A stretch of DNA of 64,000 nucleotides from Flavimaribacter sediminis (GTDB lineage Bacteria > Pseudomonadota > Alphaproteobacteria > Rhizobiales > Rhizobiaceae). The DNA lies in contig NZ_JAICBX010000005.1 in NCBI RefSeq assembly GCF_019492055.1, forward strand, positions 372,001-436,000. Reading direction: 5' to 3'. The notes beneath the pieces are model-generated. The model saw nothing but the letters and a program-made list of their open reading frames with translations. It was not told the DNA's origin and did no database searches. Shown here in pieces: positions 36,131 to 45,636 of this stretch; within the stretch, counting starts at the first letter, position 1; every line of letters begins with the position of its first letter. A program made the translations under genes and the position numbers.

Positions 36131-37645
36131 ATGTGCAGACTATGCGACCCAAGGAAGCCGGACTTACCATGCCCGACACGACGAGACTTCATCAAGGTCG
36201 GCATGGTGGCCGGCGCGTCGGCCACCGCCGCCAGCCTGGTGGTATCCGGCAACGCGGCGGCGCAGGAGGCAGCCGCTGAAACACTACCCGACGGCATCGG
36301 CGAACCGGGCCGCCGCGTCCTGATCAAAGGCGGCGTGGTGCTGTCCATGGACGACGACGTCGGCAACTTCGCAGTCGGAGACGTTCTGATCGAAGGCTCC
36401 AGGATCATCGAGGTCGGCGCAAATATCGACGCCGGCGACGCCGCTGTCCTCAACGCCGACGGCAAGATCGTCCTGCCCGGCTTCATCGACACCCATCACC
36501 ACCAGTTCGAGACGGCGCTGCGCAGCCAGTTGTCCAACGGCATCCTCATCAATGACGGGCGCCCCGCAAACGAACAGAACTACTACGATACGATCCTTCA
36601 GAAGTTCTCACTGGTCTACCGGCCGGAGGACGTCTACATCAACGAGCTGTTCGGCTCGATAGCGCAACTCGACGCCGGCGTGACCACGGTCATGGACGTC
36701 AGCCAGATCCATCATTCTCCGGAGCATTCAGACGCCGCGATCGAGGCGCTTGGAGACGCCGGCCGCCGCGCCGTTTTCGGTTATTTCGAAGGATGGGGCG
36801 ACAGAGCCAAATATCCGCAGGACGCCAGGCGCATCAAGGAGCAGTATTTCTCCTCTGACGACCAGTTGCTGACCATGGTCATGGGCGGAGAGATCTATCT
36901 GCCGGGATACGAGGAGTCGTGGAAGATCGGCCGCGAACTGGACCTGCCAGTGGCGCTGCACGTCGTCGGCACCTTCGGCATGCAGCCGACTTTCGACGAG
37001 CTTGGCGCGGCGGGACAGTTCGGACCGGACAACATCTTCATTCACATGACAGGCATGTCGGAAGACGGGTGGAAACACGCCGCCGACGCCGGCGCGCATG
37101 TTTCGCTTGCCGTGCCGATCGAGATGCACATGCGTCACGGTACGCCGCCGATCCAGAAAGCCATTGATATGGGAATGGACATCTCGCTCTCGTCGGACGT
37201 CGAATGCACCATGACGGCCGACATGTTCACCCAGATGCGCGGTCTGGTGACGCTGCAGCGCATGGAAGCAAATGCAAAGGCCCTGGCCGGCGAAGACTAT
37301 CCGGAGCTGATGACCACGCTCGACGCTGTCAAGGCGGCGACCATGGGCGGCGCCAAGGGGCTGAAGCTCGACAGCAAGATCGGCTCGCTCACGCCGGGCA
37401 AGGAGGCCGACATCATCCTGCTCGATTCCGAGGCGATCAATGTGGCGCCGCTCAATAATGTTCCCGGCGCCATCGTCACGCTGATGGAGCGCAGCAACGT
37501 TGATTCGGTGATCGTCGCCGGCAAGGTGAAGAAATGGAAAGGCCAGCTGCTGGGCTTCGACGTTCCGCGCCTCACGTCGGAGCTGGAGCAGAGCCGCGAT
37601 TACCTGTTCGAAGCCGCCGGCGTCGAACGCAATCTGTTCGCATAG
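36131..37645 (+). CDS. Tat-exported metal-dependent amidohydrolase
   Basis: A 504-residue amidohydrolase-superfamily protein with a twin-arginine signal (TRRDFIKVGMVAGASATAA, then NAAAQE). The TIM-barrel metal motif is FIDTHHHQFETAL near residue 118, with further possible ligands LHVVGTFG and SSDVECTM. The C-terminal beta-sandwich (GSLTPGKEADIILLD) resembles the AtzA/TrzN, cytosine-deaminase-like group. The Tat signal implies folding with metal in the cytoplasm and action in the periplasm, perhaps releasing the compound the TRAP system imports. It follows the IclR gene by 28 bp. An alternative is a non-hydrolytic role. The substrate is unknown. Confidence 0.85.
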   Translation: MCRLCDPRKPDLPCPTRRDFIKVGMVAGASATAASLVVSGNAAAQEAAAETLPDGIGEPGRRVLIKGGVVLSMDDDVGNFAVGDVLIEGSRIIEVGANIDAGDAAVLNADGKIVLPGFIDTHHHQFETALRSQLSNGILINDGRPANEQNYYDTILQKFSLVYRPEDVYINELFGSIAQLDAGVTTVMDVSQIHHSPEHSDAAIEALGDAGRRAVFGYFEGWGDRAKYPQDARRIKEQYFSSDDQLLTMVMGGEIYLPGYEESWKIGRELDLPVALHVVGTFGMQPTFDELGAAGQFGPDNIFIHMTGMSEDGWKHAADAGAHVSLAVPIEMHMRHGTPPIQKAIDMGMDISLSSDVECTMTADMFTQMRGLVTLQRMEANAKALAGEDYPELMTTLDAVKAATMGGAKGLKLDSKIGSLTPGKEADIILLDSEAINVAPLNNVPGAIVTLMERSNVDSVIVAGKVKKWKGQLLGFDVPRLTSELEQSRDYLFEAAGVERNLFA

Positions 37646-37653
37646 TTGAAAAA

Positions 37654-37682
37654 CGGGGGCGGGCCGGCCAGGCCCGCTCCCG
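37654..37682 (+). other. Strong intercistronic hairpin between amidohydrolase and LigB-like genes
   Basis: Twelve pairs (CGGGGGCGGGCC with GGCCCGCTCCCG, one G-U pair) around a GGCCA loop, directly after the amidohydrolase stop and 28 bp before the LigB-like start. No T-run follows, so it is more likely a processing or stability element than a terminator. Confidence 0.5.
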
Positions 37683-37709
37683 GCAACGCCCAAGGGAAGG
37701 AGCACGAAA

Positions 37710-38570
37710 TTGGCCAAACTTGTCGCCACACTGGCATCGACACACCATCCGTTTTATCTCAAGGCGACCACAATGCCGCCCGAGCAACAAATGCCGGAAG
37801 CGCCCGAGTGGAAGCGGAAGGTCGAGGCCTATCGCGAGACGTTGGCCCGCGCTGAACCCGACATCCTCGTGATGGTTGGCTCTGACCATTTTCACCAGAT
37901 ATTCCTTGACAACTGCCCGCAGTTTCTGATCGGCAAGGCGCCGCGGTACGACGCGACCTTTTATAACGAGATTCGTGAATTCGGCATCCCGACCTATGTT
38001 CTGGAAGGCGACGAGGACATGTCGCGCTTCATGCATCAGTCGCTGATGGACCAGAATTTCGACTTCGCCTTTTCCAACGAACTGAAGATCGACCATTCGA
38101 TCATCTGCCCGATCATCACCGTGCGGCCGCAGAACGATCTGCCCGTCGTTCCAATCTACACGAACATCTTCGCTCCGCCCCTGCATTCGCCGAAACGCTT
38201 CTATGATCTCGGCCGGGCGATCCGAAAGGCGATCGACGACTACCCGTCGGACCTTCGCGTAGCGGCGATCGGCACCGGACATCTTTCTCTGGAGCTTGGC
38301 GGTCCACGCCAGTTCATGGAAACGGGCCCGGACCCGGAGTTCGACCGGCAGGCGATCGAGTGGCTGCGAGCCGGCGATGTCGACGCTATCCTGGAAAACG
38401 TAACGCATGAAAGCATGGCGCAGAGCGGCAACGCCACCCACGGCTTCCTGAACTTCATCCTGATGCTCGGCGTGGCCGGCCCCGAAGGCGCCGACTATGT
38501 CGATAATCTGGACCTCTTCCATACGATGGAAGCCTATTTCACCTGGTACCCGAAGGAGCAGGCGGCATGA
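37710..38570 (+). CDS. Class III extradiol dioxygenase, beta (LigB-like) subunit
   Basis: A 286-residue LigB-fold protein, the iron(II)-containing subunit of protocatechuate 4,5-dioxygenase-type enzymes. Probable iron-ligand and catalytic histidines are in STHHPFYL (residues 10-17), GSDHFHQIF near residue 57, and GTGHLSLELGG near residue 192. It would open a catechol- or gallate-type ring between a hydroxylated and a neighbouring carbon. The start is TTG at 37710 with AAGGAG eight bases upstream; no ATG is available. Its stop overlaps the start of the alpha-subunit gene by four bases (ATGA). Protocatechuate, gallate or a methylgallate are candidate substrates. Confidence 0.85.
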   Translation: MAKLVATLASTHHPFYLKATTMPPEQQMPEAPEWKRKVEAYRETLARAEPDILVMVGSDHFHQIFLDNCPQFLIGKAPRYDATFYNEIREFGIPTYVLEGDEDMSRFMHQSLMDQNFDFAFSNELKIDHSIICPIITVRPQNDLPVVPIYTNIFAPPLHSPKRFYDLGRAIRKAIDDYPSDLRVAAIGTGHLSLELGGPRQFMETGPDPEFDRQAIEWLRAGDVDAILENVTHESMAQSGNATHGFLNFILMLGVAGPEGADYVDNLDLFHTMEAYFTWYPKEQAA

Positions 38571-38932
38571 GCAAATATTGGGTCGACAAGTTTCTCTTCA
38601 CCGTTGACCGTGATCCGGACTATCTGAAGCGCTACACGGAGGATCCCCGGACTTTCGTCGCGACCTGGGAGCAGTCCATCGGACCGAAGCTCAATGACGC
38701 CGAGATGTCCACGGTCCACGGTTTTACCGACAAGGAACGCGAAGCGCTGGTCAATCACGACTATGTCGCGCTTTTCGAAATGGGCGCGCATTTCTTTCTC
38801 AACCTGACGATCTTCATCGGCATCTACGACGAGCCGTATATGGAAAAGAACGGTCCGCTATCCTTCCAACGCGAATTTGCGAGCAAACTGCAGCACTGGC
38901 GCGGCAAGGAATATCCCTCCGTCGAGACCTGA
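38567..38932 (+). CDS. Extradiol dioxygenase alpha (LigA-like) subunit
   Basis: A 121-residue helical LigA-type subunit (FLFTVDRDPDYLKRYTEDP, then LTDKEREALVNHDYVALFEMGAH with F in place of L at the start). In class III extradiol enzymes it covers the active site of the LigB-like subunit. The gene overlaps the beta gene by four bases, the reverse of the ligA-ligB order seen in Sphingobium. A strong terminator follows 24 bp after the stop. Confidence 0.85.
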   Translation: MSKYWVDKFLFTVDRDPDYLKRYTEDPRTFVATWEQSIGPKLNDAEMSTVHGFTDKEREALVNHDYVALFEMGAHFFLNLTIFIGIYDEPYMEKNGPLSFQREFASKLQHWRGKEYPSVET

Positions 38933-38955
38933 TCGGTAAGCGGCGTGTCTGGGCG

Positions 38956-38992
38956 AGAAAGGCCGGTCGACCAGGACTGGCCTTTCTGTTTT
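38956..38992 (+). terminator. Rho-independent terminator of the amidohydrolase-LigB-LigA operon
   Basis: A thirteen-pair stem (AGAAAGGCCGGTC with GACTGGCCTTTCT, one G-U pair) with loop GACCAG is followed by GTTTT. It stands between two convergent units. Confidence 0.8.
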
Positions 38993-39003
38993 GAAGTATC
39001 TGC

Positions 39004-39621
39004 TTACGCAACCGCCTGCCGCGCCAGAAACGCCGCGACGTCCTGCAATTCCGTCTGCATTACCTCGTGCCCGCCCGGCTGCACGCTGGTTTCGACGGCG
39101 CTTCCCTGCGCTTCGAAATAGTCGACCAGCCGGCTTGTCATGTTCCACGGACAGATCGGGTCCTTTTTGCCGGCTGAAATCAGAACATTCAGTCCGGCCA
39201 GACGCGCATCGGGCTCCGGCCTCCACGGAATCAGCGGATGCATGAGCGCGGCGGCCTTGAACAGCGCCGGCTCCTGGAAAATCACGGACGCCAGTATATT
39301 GGCGCCATTGGAATAGCCGAGACCATAGATCGGCGAATCCGGATGAATTTCCTTCTGGGCGCGCACGAAGCCGGTCATCTTTTCTGTTCGCCGGGCAAGA
39401 TCCTCCATATCGTATACGCCTTCCCCGGTGCGTCGGAAGAAGCGGTTCGCACCGTCTTCCGAAACATCGCCGCGCGGCGCGATCACGCCTGCGTCGGGAA
39501 GCATTTGCCGGACGAGGTCGAAAAACTGGTTCTCGTTCCCCCCGGTGCCGTGAAAGGCGAACACCAGCGGCGCGCCCGGGCGGGGTTCGTGCTTTCGATA
39601 GGTGTAGGCGTCGAGAGACAT
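39004..39621 (-). CDS. Alpha/beta-hydrolase, phospholipase/carboxylesterase family (MhqD-like)
   Basis: A 205-residue carboxylesterase-type hydrolase. The oxyanion region is VFAFHGTGGNENQFF, the nucleophile serine is in YGLGYSNGANILA (GYSNG), the acid is probably in SAGKKDPICP, and the histidine is in QPGGHEVMQ. The ATG at 39619-39621 follows GGAGGT; upstream in-frame starts are weaker. It lies downstream of a ring-cleaving VOC dioxygenase gene, the same pairing as mhqD/mhqO-type genes for hydroquinone and quinone detoxification. Confidence 0.85.
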   Translation of the reverse strand: MSLDAYTYRKHEPRPGAPLVFAFHGTGGNENQFFDLVRQMLPDAGVIAPRGDVSEDGANRFFRRTGEGVYDMEDLARRTEKMTGFVRAQKEIHPDSPIYGLGYSNGANILASVIFQEPALFKAAALMHPLIPWRPEPDARLAGLNVLISAGKKDPICPWNMTSRLVDYFEAQGSAVETSVQPGGHEVMQTELQDVAAFLARQAVA

Positions 39622-39672
39622 ATCCACCTCCATCGGTGAGCAAGGCAGGGCCAAAGCCCTGCCCGCGGGGTT

Positions 39673-40602
39673 TCAATCAAGCGGCGGCAGATGCGCCTCG
39701 ATTTTCGCTCGAAGCGGTTCGTAGCGCGTCGGCAGTTTCAGGGCCTCGCCCAGATGCGCCGTATCCTCGTCCCGGTCGAAACCGGGCTCGTTGGTCGCCA
39801 CCTCGAACAGCACGCCGCCGGGCGTGCGGAAATAGATCGCCCAGAAATAGTCGCGGTCGATCACCGGCGTCACCTGGTATCCGGTGTCGAGCAGCGCCTT
39901 GCGAACGTCGAGCTGGGCGGCGCGATCCTCAACCGCGTAGGCGATGTGGTGCACGGAGCCTGCTCCCTGTCGCGCAGCGGGCGCCGAAGGCAGAGCCTCC
40001 AGGTCGATCGTATCGGCGCCGTTTCCGCCCGGCAGCACAAAGCGCACGATGCCATCGCGGGTTTCGGTTTCCTCGTATCCCATGAACCGCAGCAATTCTG
40101 CTGTCGGACCGATGTCGCGAAGCCGCATCCTTGCGCCGCTGAAGCCGCGGATGGCGCCATCGTCCGGAACGCCTGCGCCGGTCCACTGCGGGCGGGCATC
40201 GTCCGGCGCCTCGACCAGCGCGAAGCCCTCGCCGTCCGGTCCCCGGAATCGCAGCCGCTTGGCGCCGAACGCCTCGTCCTCCTCAAGGCCTGCGATGCCG
40301 TCGGCGACAAGACGATCTCGCCACCAGGAGAGTGCGCCTTCCGGTATCGCAAAGTCGGTTTCGCCTACCTCGCCCGTTCCGGGCTTGCCCGGCGCAATGT
40401 CCGGAAAGGGAAAATACGTCATCACGGAACCCGGCGTGCCGGCCTCGTCGCCATAATAAAGATGATAGACATCCGGAGCGTCGAAATTCACCGTCTTCTT
40501 GACCCGTCGCAAACCCAGCGTCCGGGTAAAGAAATCATTGTTTTCACCAGCGTTGCCGGCCATCGAGGTCACATGGTGCAGGCCTCTGATCTGTTTCAGC
40601 AT
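39673..40602 (-). CDS. VOC-family ring-cleaving dioxygenase (MhqO/LinE-like)
   Basis: A 309-residue protein with two VOC (glyoxalase/bleomycin/extradiol) modules. The N terminus GLHHVTSMAGNAGENNDFFTRTLGLRRV and the segment VNFDAPDVYHLYYGDEAGTPGS are typical of the MhqO group. Metal-ligand candidates are His in GLHHVTS, His in VHHIAYAV and Glu in GGVLFEVATNEPGFD. It may cleave hydroquinone-like rings. It lies upstream of the esterase gene with a 51-bp gap and is divergent from the LysR regulator. Confidence 0.88.
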   Translation of the reverse strand: MLKQIRGLHHVTSMAGNAGENNDFFTRTLGLRRVKKTVNFDAPDVYHLYYGDEAGTPGSVMTYFPFPDIAPGKPGTGEVGETDFAIPEGALSWWRDRLVADGIAGLEEDEAFGAKRLRFRGPDGEGFALVEAPDDARPQWTGAGVPDDGAIRGFSGARMRLRDIGPTAELLRFMGYEETETRDGIVRFVLPGGNGADTIDLEALPSAPAARQGAGSVHHIAYAVEDRAAQLDVRKALLDTGYQVTPVIDRDYFWAIYFRTPGGVLFEVATNEPGFDRDEDTAHLGEALKLPTRYEPLRAKIEAHLPPLD

Positions 40603-40702
40603 CTCGCTATCCTCCAGCCGTCATCAGACGGCGTTTCGATAATCATTGTAAGCGGAATCTGGGACTGGCGCGGCATTTTTAGAATAGCTATAATACCCAA
40701 GA

Positions 40703-40727
40703 TATTATTGCTGGAAATGAAATAATA
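40703..40727. promoter_or_regulatory. Candidate LysR (T-N11-A type) operator
   Basis: TATTATT and AATAATA are perfect inverted repeats separated by exactly eleven bases, five bases before the LysR start and about 100 bp before the divergent dioxygenase gene. This is the classic LTTR box geometry. Confidence 0.55.
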
Positions 40728-40731
40728 AGCA

Positions 40732-41646
40732 ATGGACGAACTCGGATCAATCCGGACATTTCTCGCCGTGGCGCGGAACCGCAGCTTCGCGGAGGCCGCA
40801 CGGCAACTGCGCGCGCCTCCAGCTACGGTCACACGGGCGGTCTCGTCGCTCGAAAAGAGCCTGGGAACCCAACTGCTCGTGCGAACCACCCGGCAGGTGT
40901 CCCTGACGTCGGCGGGCGCCGCCTATGCAGCCCGCGTCGAGCCTCTGGTGCGGGACATCGACAGCCTGGCCAATGATTTCAGCAGTGGCGCGGAAGCCGA
41001 TTCCGGTCTGCTGCGCATCAATGCGCCGATGTCGCTGGGATTGAAACTGCTGCCGCCGATATTGTCCGGCTTTCGCGCGCAACATCCGCGCATCGAACTG
41101 TCGGTGAGCCTGTCTGATGAATTCGTCGATATCGTCGGCGCGGATTTTGATCTGGCGATCCGCATATCGGAACCGCCGACCGACAAGTCCACGATCTGGC
41201 GCAGGATCTGCCCGGTCGAACGTATTCTGGTGACAGCGTCAGGGTCTACAGACGCGAGCGCCGAAACCCCGGAAAATCTCGACCCGCTGCAGTGCTACGC
41301 CTTCAGCGCCGCCGGACGCGACGAGACTTGGCTGCTTGGAAGAAACGGGCAGACCCGCAGCGTACGCGCAGGCGGCCAGTTGAGCGCCAACAGCGGCGAC
41401 CTTCTTGCGCAGCTCGTGGAAAGCGACGGCGGCGCCGCGCTCCTGCCGCGTTTCATCGTGGAGGACGCCATTGCGAGCGGGCGCCTTGTCCAGATCCTTG
41501 CAGACTGGACGCCGCCTCTCCTTTGGCTTTCACTCTACTATCCGCCCTACGAGAAATTGCCGCCGCGTGTAGCGGGGTTTTCCGATTACTTCGAGGAATA
41601 CGTAACCGTCACGTCGCCCGTCAGCCCGGCGAATACCGTATCGTAG
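40732..41646 (+). CDS. LysR-family transcriptional regulator, module B
   Basis: A 304-residue LysR regulator: the N-terminal HTH (IRTFLAVARNRSFAEAARQL, then PPATVTRAVSSLEKSLGTQLLVRTTRQV) and a periplasmic-binding-like effector domain. It belongs to the CrgA/DsdC-like group by the sequence LRINAPMSLGLKLLPPILSGF. It is divergent from the MhqO-like gene across 129 bp containing a T-N11-A box, and is probably its regulator, possibly responding to quinones. Confidence 0.88.
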   Translation: MDELGSIRTFLAVARNRSFAEAARQLRAPPATVTRAVSSLEKSLGTQLLVRTTRQVSLTSAGAAYAARVEPLVRDIDSLANDFSSGAEADSGLLRINAPMSLGLKLLPPILSGFRAQHPRIELSVSLSDEFVDIVGADFDLAIRISEPPTDKSTIWRRICPVERILVTASGSTDASAETPENLDPLQCYAFSAAGRDETWLLGRNGQTRSVRAGGQLSANSGDLLAQLVESDGGAALLPRFIVEDAIASGRLVQILADWTPPLLWLSLYYPPYEKLPPRVAGFSDYFEEYVTVTSPVSPANTVS

Positions 41647-41670
41647 TTTCCCTGGCGTCTGGTGTGGCCG

Positions 41671-42561
41671 TCAACTCGCGAGGGATTCCCGATAGGCTTT
41701 GGGAGTCACGCCGGTCCGCTTGCGGAACGCGCGGCTGAAATAGGAAGGGTCTTCAAAGCCGACGCTGAAACCCACCTCGGCGATCGACATCCGTGTATAG
41801 GCGAGCATTCTGCGCGCTTCGCGAAACCCCACATCCTCGATAAAACGCTGCGGACTCACCCCGAAATGTGCGCGGCACAGCCTGATCAGGTGATTGGGCG
41901 ACAATCCTACTTCCCGCGCATAGTCGGACACACGCCAACCCCGCGTATCCTCATTGCGCACAAGCAGTTCGAAACGCTGTATGCGCGCGTCGCTGCCAGC
42001 GCCGGGCGCCGGGCCGGCCTCCGTGGGCGCCAAACGGGCGACGACACAGGCGATCTGCCGGCTCATTGCCCTGAGCATAGGCGCGCGCAATTGCCGATGT
42101 CCGGTAAATTCGGAATGAACCGCCCGGAACATGTCGACGATGCTCCTGTCGGCGTTTGCCTTGAAGAAGCCGGCAAGCGCGGAAGACCCAAGCGGAAGCC
42201 GCTCCTGCGCATCGGCAAGCTCAAAGACGGGAATGGTCAGCACATAACCCTTGATCCCGGGTTCGAAAGAAAAACTGTGCACGGCGCCGGCAGGCACATT
42301 GAGAACGCTTCCCTGCCGCAACTCATAGGTTTCGCCGTCCAGATGACAGCGACCGTCGCCCGCCATGATCAGGAAAAATTGATGGAGGCGGCCATGGCGG
42401 TGGGGTGTGATTCTCCAGCCATGCGCCGGCGCCCGATCCTTGAGAAGCTCGCAATGAAGAACGTCTGGAAAATCCGTTTCTTCGCCGTAAAGCTCGAAAT
42501 CCGGAACGAAACCTGTGCGTCCGGTTCTCGTGGTCTCGGCGGGAGGAACAATCTGATTCAT
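41671..42561 (-). CDS. AraC-family regulator of pobA (PobR-like)
   Basis: A 296-residue AraC/XylS protein. The N-terminal cupin domain (WRITPHRHGRLHQFFLIMAGDG, then LRQGSVLNVPAGAVHSF) probably binds 4-hydroxybenzoate. The C-terminal pair of HTH motifs is clear (LSPNHLIRLCRAHFGVSPQRF and SIAEVGFSVGFEDPSYFSRAFRKRTG). It is divergent from pobA with 94 bp between starts, the usual layout of AraC-type PobR regulators in proteobacteria. Confidence 0.88.
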   Translation of the reverse strand: MNQIVPPAETTRTGRTGFVPDFELYGEETDFPDVLHCELLKDRAPAHGWRITPHRHGRLHQFFLIMAGDGRCHLDGETYELRQGSVLNVPAGAVHSFSFEPGIKGYVLTIPVFELADAQERLPLGSSALAGFFKANADRSIVDMFRAVHSEFTGHRQLRAPMLRAMSRQIACVVARLAPTEAGPAPGAGSDARIQRFELLVRNEDTRGWRVSDYAREVGLSPNHLIRLCRAHFGVSPQRFIEDVGFREARRMLAYTRMSIAEVGFSVGFEDPSYFSRAFRKRTGVTPKAYRESLAS

Positions 42562-42571
42562 GGTGAAATAA

Positions 42572-43828
<1,257 letters not shown>

Positions 43829-43868
43829 ACCTGTTCAAGCGGCGTCGACATCGATTATCGCCGTCCCC

Positions 43869-45164
43869 TCAAAGCAGATTGTTCGGCAGCCACAGCGTCA
43901 GCGCCGGAAACAGGAACAGGATCGCCATCACGAAAGCCTCTGCGAGCAGAAACCAGCTCACGCCGCGGAAGATGACGGTCAGGCCGATTTCAGGCGGCGC
44001 CACTGATTTGGCTGCGAACACGTTCAGGCCAACCGGCGGCGTGACGAGCCCGATCTCGATGAACTTGACGATGATGATGCCCATCCAGATCAAGTCGAAG
44101 CCGAGGCGTTCGAAGGCCGGCAGTAAAACGGCGACGGACAAGAGCATGACGCCGAACGGATCGAGCACCATGCCGAGCAGCAGGAACAGCACGGAGGATG
44201 CGAGGATCAGCAAAAGCGGCGATACGGACCAGGTCTGCACGAGATCGGCGAGCGCGTTCGGCAGGCCTGTCAAAGCCATGGTCCGGGTCAGCATGAAGGC
44301 GCCCGCGGCGACAAACAGAATGGCGGCCGTCTGGCGCGCCGCCTCGGCAAGCGCCAGGGCAAGTTCACGCCAGTTGAATCCGGGCTGGAAAAAAGCCAGC
44401 GCGATGGCGGCCAGCGCGCCCACGGCGCCCGCTTCGCTCGGCGAAAAATATCCGCCGTAGATTCCGCCCAGAATGACGATCGCTATGACGGGAAACGTCG
44501 CAACGCTCCATCCCACGGTCTCATCCGTCGCCGTTTCCGAGCGCGGCGCGAGATCCGGATTGAACCGGCAGCGCAGATAGATCATTGCGCCATAGGCGAA
44601 TGCGGTCAGAAGTCCGGGCACAATGCCTGCGAAGAACAGTTTCGCGACGGAGACCTCCGCCAGTATTCCATAGACGATCAGCGGTATTGACGGCGGAATG
44701 AGAGCGGCAAGCGTGCCGGCGCAGGCCGTCGTCGCGGTCGCGAGGCCGGGATCGTATCCGGCGCGCAGCATCTGCGGGATGGCCATGCGGCCAAGCGCCA
44801 CCGTCGTCGCAAGGCTTGAACCCGACGCCGCGCCAAATCCTGCGCCGGCGAAATTCGTGGCGATTGCAAGCCCGCCCGGCAGTCGCCGCAGGCTTCTTTC
44901 CGCCAGTATGATCAGGCCATCGGCCATGCCCGACCGGGTGATGATCGTGCCCATGGCGAGAAACAGGGGCACCGCTGCAAATTCCCAGCTCGCCGTAAAC
45001 TCGTACGGAACCCGGCTCATCAGGCTGATCGCAGCTGTCGCAGGCAACAGCGCAAACGCGCCTCCGAACGCGGCGAGACCCAAAGAAAGCCCGACCGGAA
45101 CGCGCAGGAAGATCATCAAAAGGGCGGCGACCAGAACCGTCCCGCCTGTCTCAAACGGACCCAT
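43869..45164 (-). CDS. TRAP transporter large permease (DctM type), module D
   Basis: A 431-residue DctM-type permease with about 12 helices and the family segments NFAGAGFGAASGSSLATTVALGR and LIPPSIPLIVYGILAE, YGGYFSPSEAGAVGALAAIALA. The ATG at 45162-45164 overlaps the DctQ coding region by 14 bases, evidence of coupling. It is the last gene of the module D operon, and its binding protein is encoded six genes upstream. Confidence 0.93.
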   Translation of the reverse strand: MGPFETGGTVLVAALLMIFLRVPVGLSLGLAAFGGAFALLPATAAISLMSRVPYEFTASWEFAAVPLFLAMGTIITRSGMADGLIILAERSLRRLPGGLAIATNFAGAGFGAASGSSLATTVALGRMAIPQMLRAGYDPGLATATTACAGTLAALIPPSIPLIVYGILAEVSVAKLFFAGIVPGLLTAFAYGAMIYLRCRFNPDLAPRSETATDETVGWSVATFPVIAIVILGGIYGGYFSPSEAGAVGALAAIALAFFQPGFNWRELALALAEAARQTAAILFVAAGAFMLTRTMALTGLPNALADLVQTWSVSPLLLILASSVLFLLLGMVLDPFGVMLLSVAVLLPAFERLGFDLIWMGIIIVKFIEIGLVTPPVGLNVFAAKSVAPPEIGLTVIFRGVSWFLLAEAFVMAILFLFPALTLWLPNNLL

Positions 45165-45636
45165 TGTCTGCCTTTCCAAACAGGCGGACCAGAGCCGCGA
45201 CAGCAAGAAGCACAAAACCGGCGGTGACAATCGCCTTTCCCGGCCAGAGCGGAATGACGAGAGAGCCGGCTTCGATGCGCTGGCCGATGTCGAAGGCCCG
45301 CATTGCATGACTGGCGGTCAGCCAGGCCAGCGCCGCGGCGCAAATCGCCATGAGCAGTTGAGCGGCCCGGTCCAGGAACATTACAGCGGTTTGCGGCAGG
45401 AAATTACCGACGAGATCGACCCGGATTTCCTCCCGGTTCAGATGCGTGGCCGACAGCGCTGCGAAAACGACGAAAGGCATATAGAGCCCGGCGACAACCT
45501 CCAGGGTTCCGTCAAGCGGTCGCGCTGCGAGATTGAGCAGCAGGATATCAGCGCCGAGATGGATCATCATCGCAACCAGGGCTGCGACGGCGAGCCACTG
45601 ACCGGCTTGCGCCGCCCATCTACCGATCCGGTTCAT
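45151..45636 (-). CDS. TRAP transporter small permease (DctQ type), module D
   Basis: A 161-residue four-helix membrane protein of the DctQ family (MNRIGRWAAQAGQWLAVAAL, then EVVAGLYMPFVVFAALSATHL with NREEIRVDLVGNFLP). The start at 45636 has GAGGAG upstream. It overlaps the VOC gene and the DctM gene, so all three are translationally linked. Confidence 0.88.
   Translation of the reverse strand: MNRIGRWAAQAGQWLAVAALVAMMIHLGADILLLNLAARPLDGTLEVVAGLYMPFVVFAALSATHLNREEIRVDLVGNFLPQTAVMFLDRAAQLLMAICAAALAWLTASHAMRAFDIGQRIEAGSLVIPLWPGKAIVTAGFVLLAVAALVRLFGKADNGSV

Noticed and set aside
36728-38522. Two minus-strand frames of over 300 codons
   Set aside because: Antisense to the amidohydrolase and LigB-like genes, which have clear motifs and ribosome sites.
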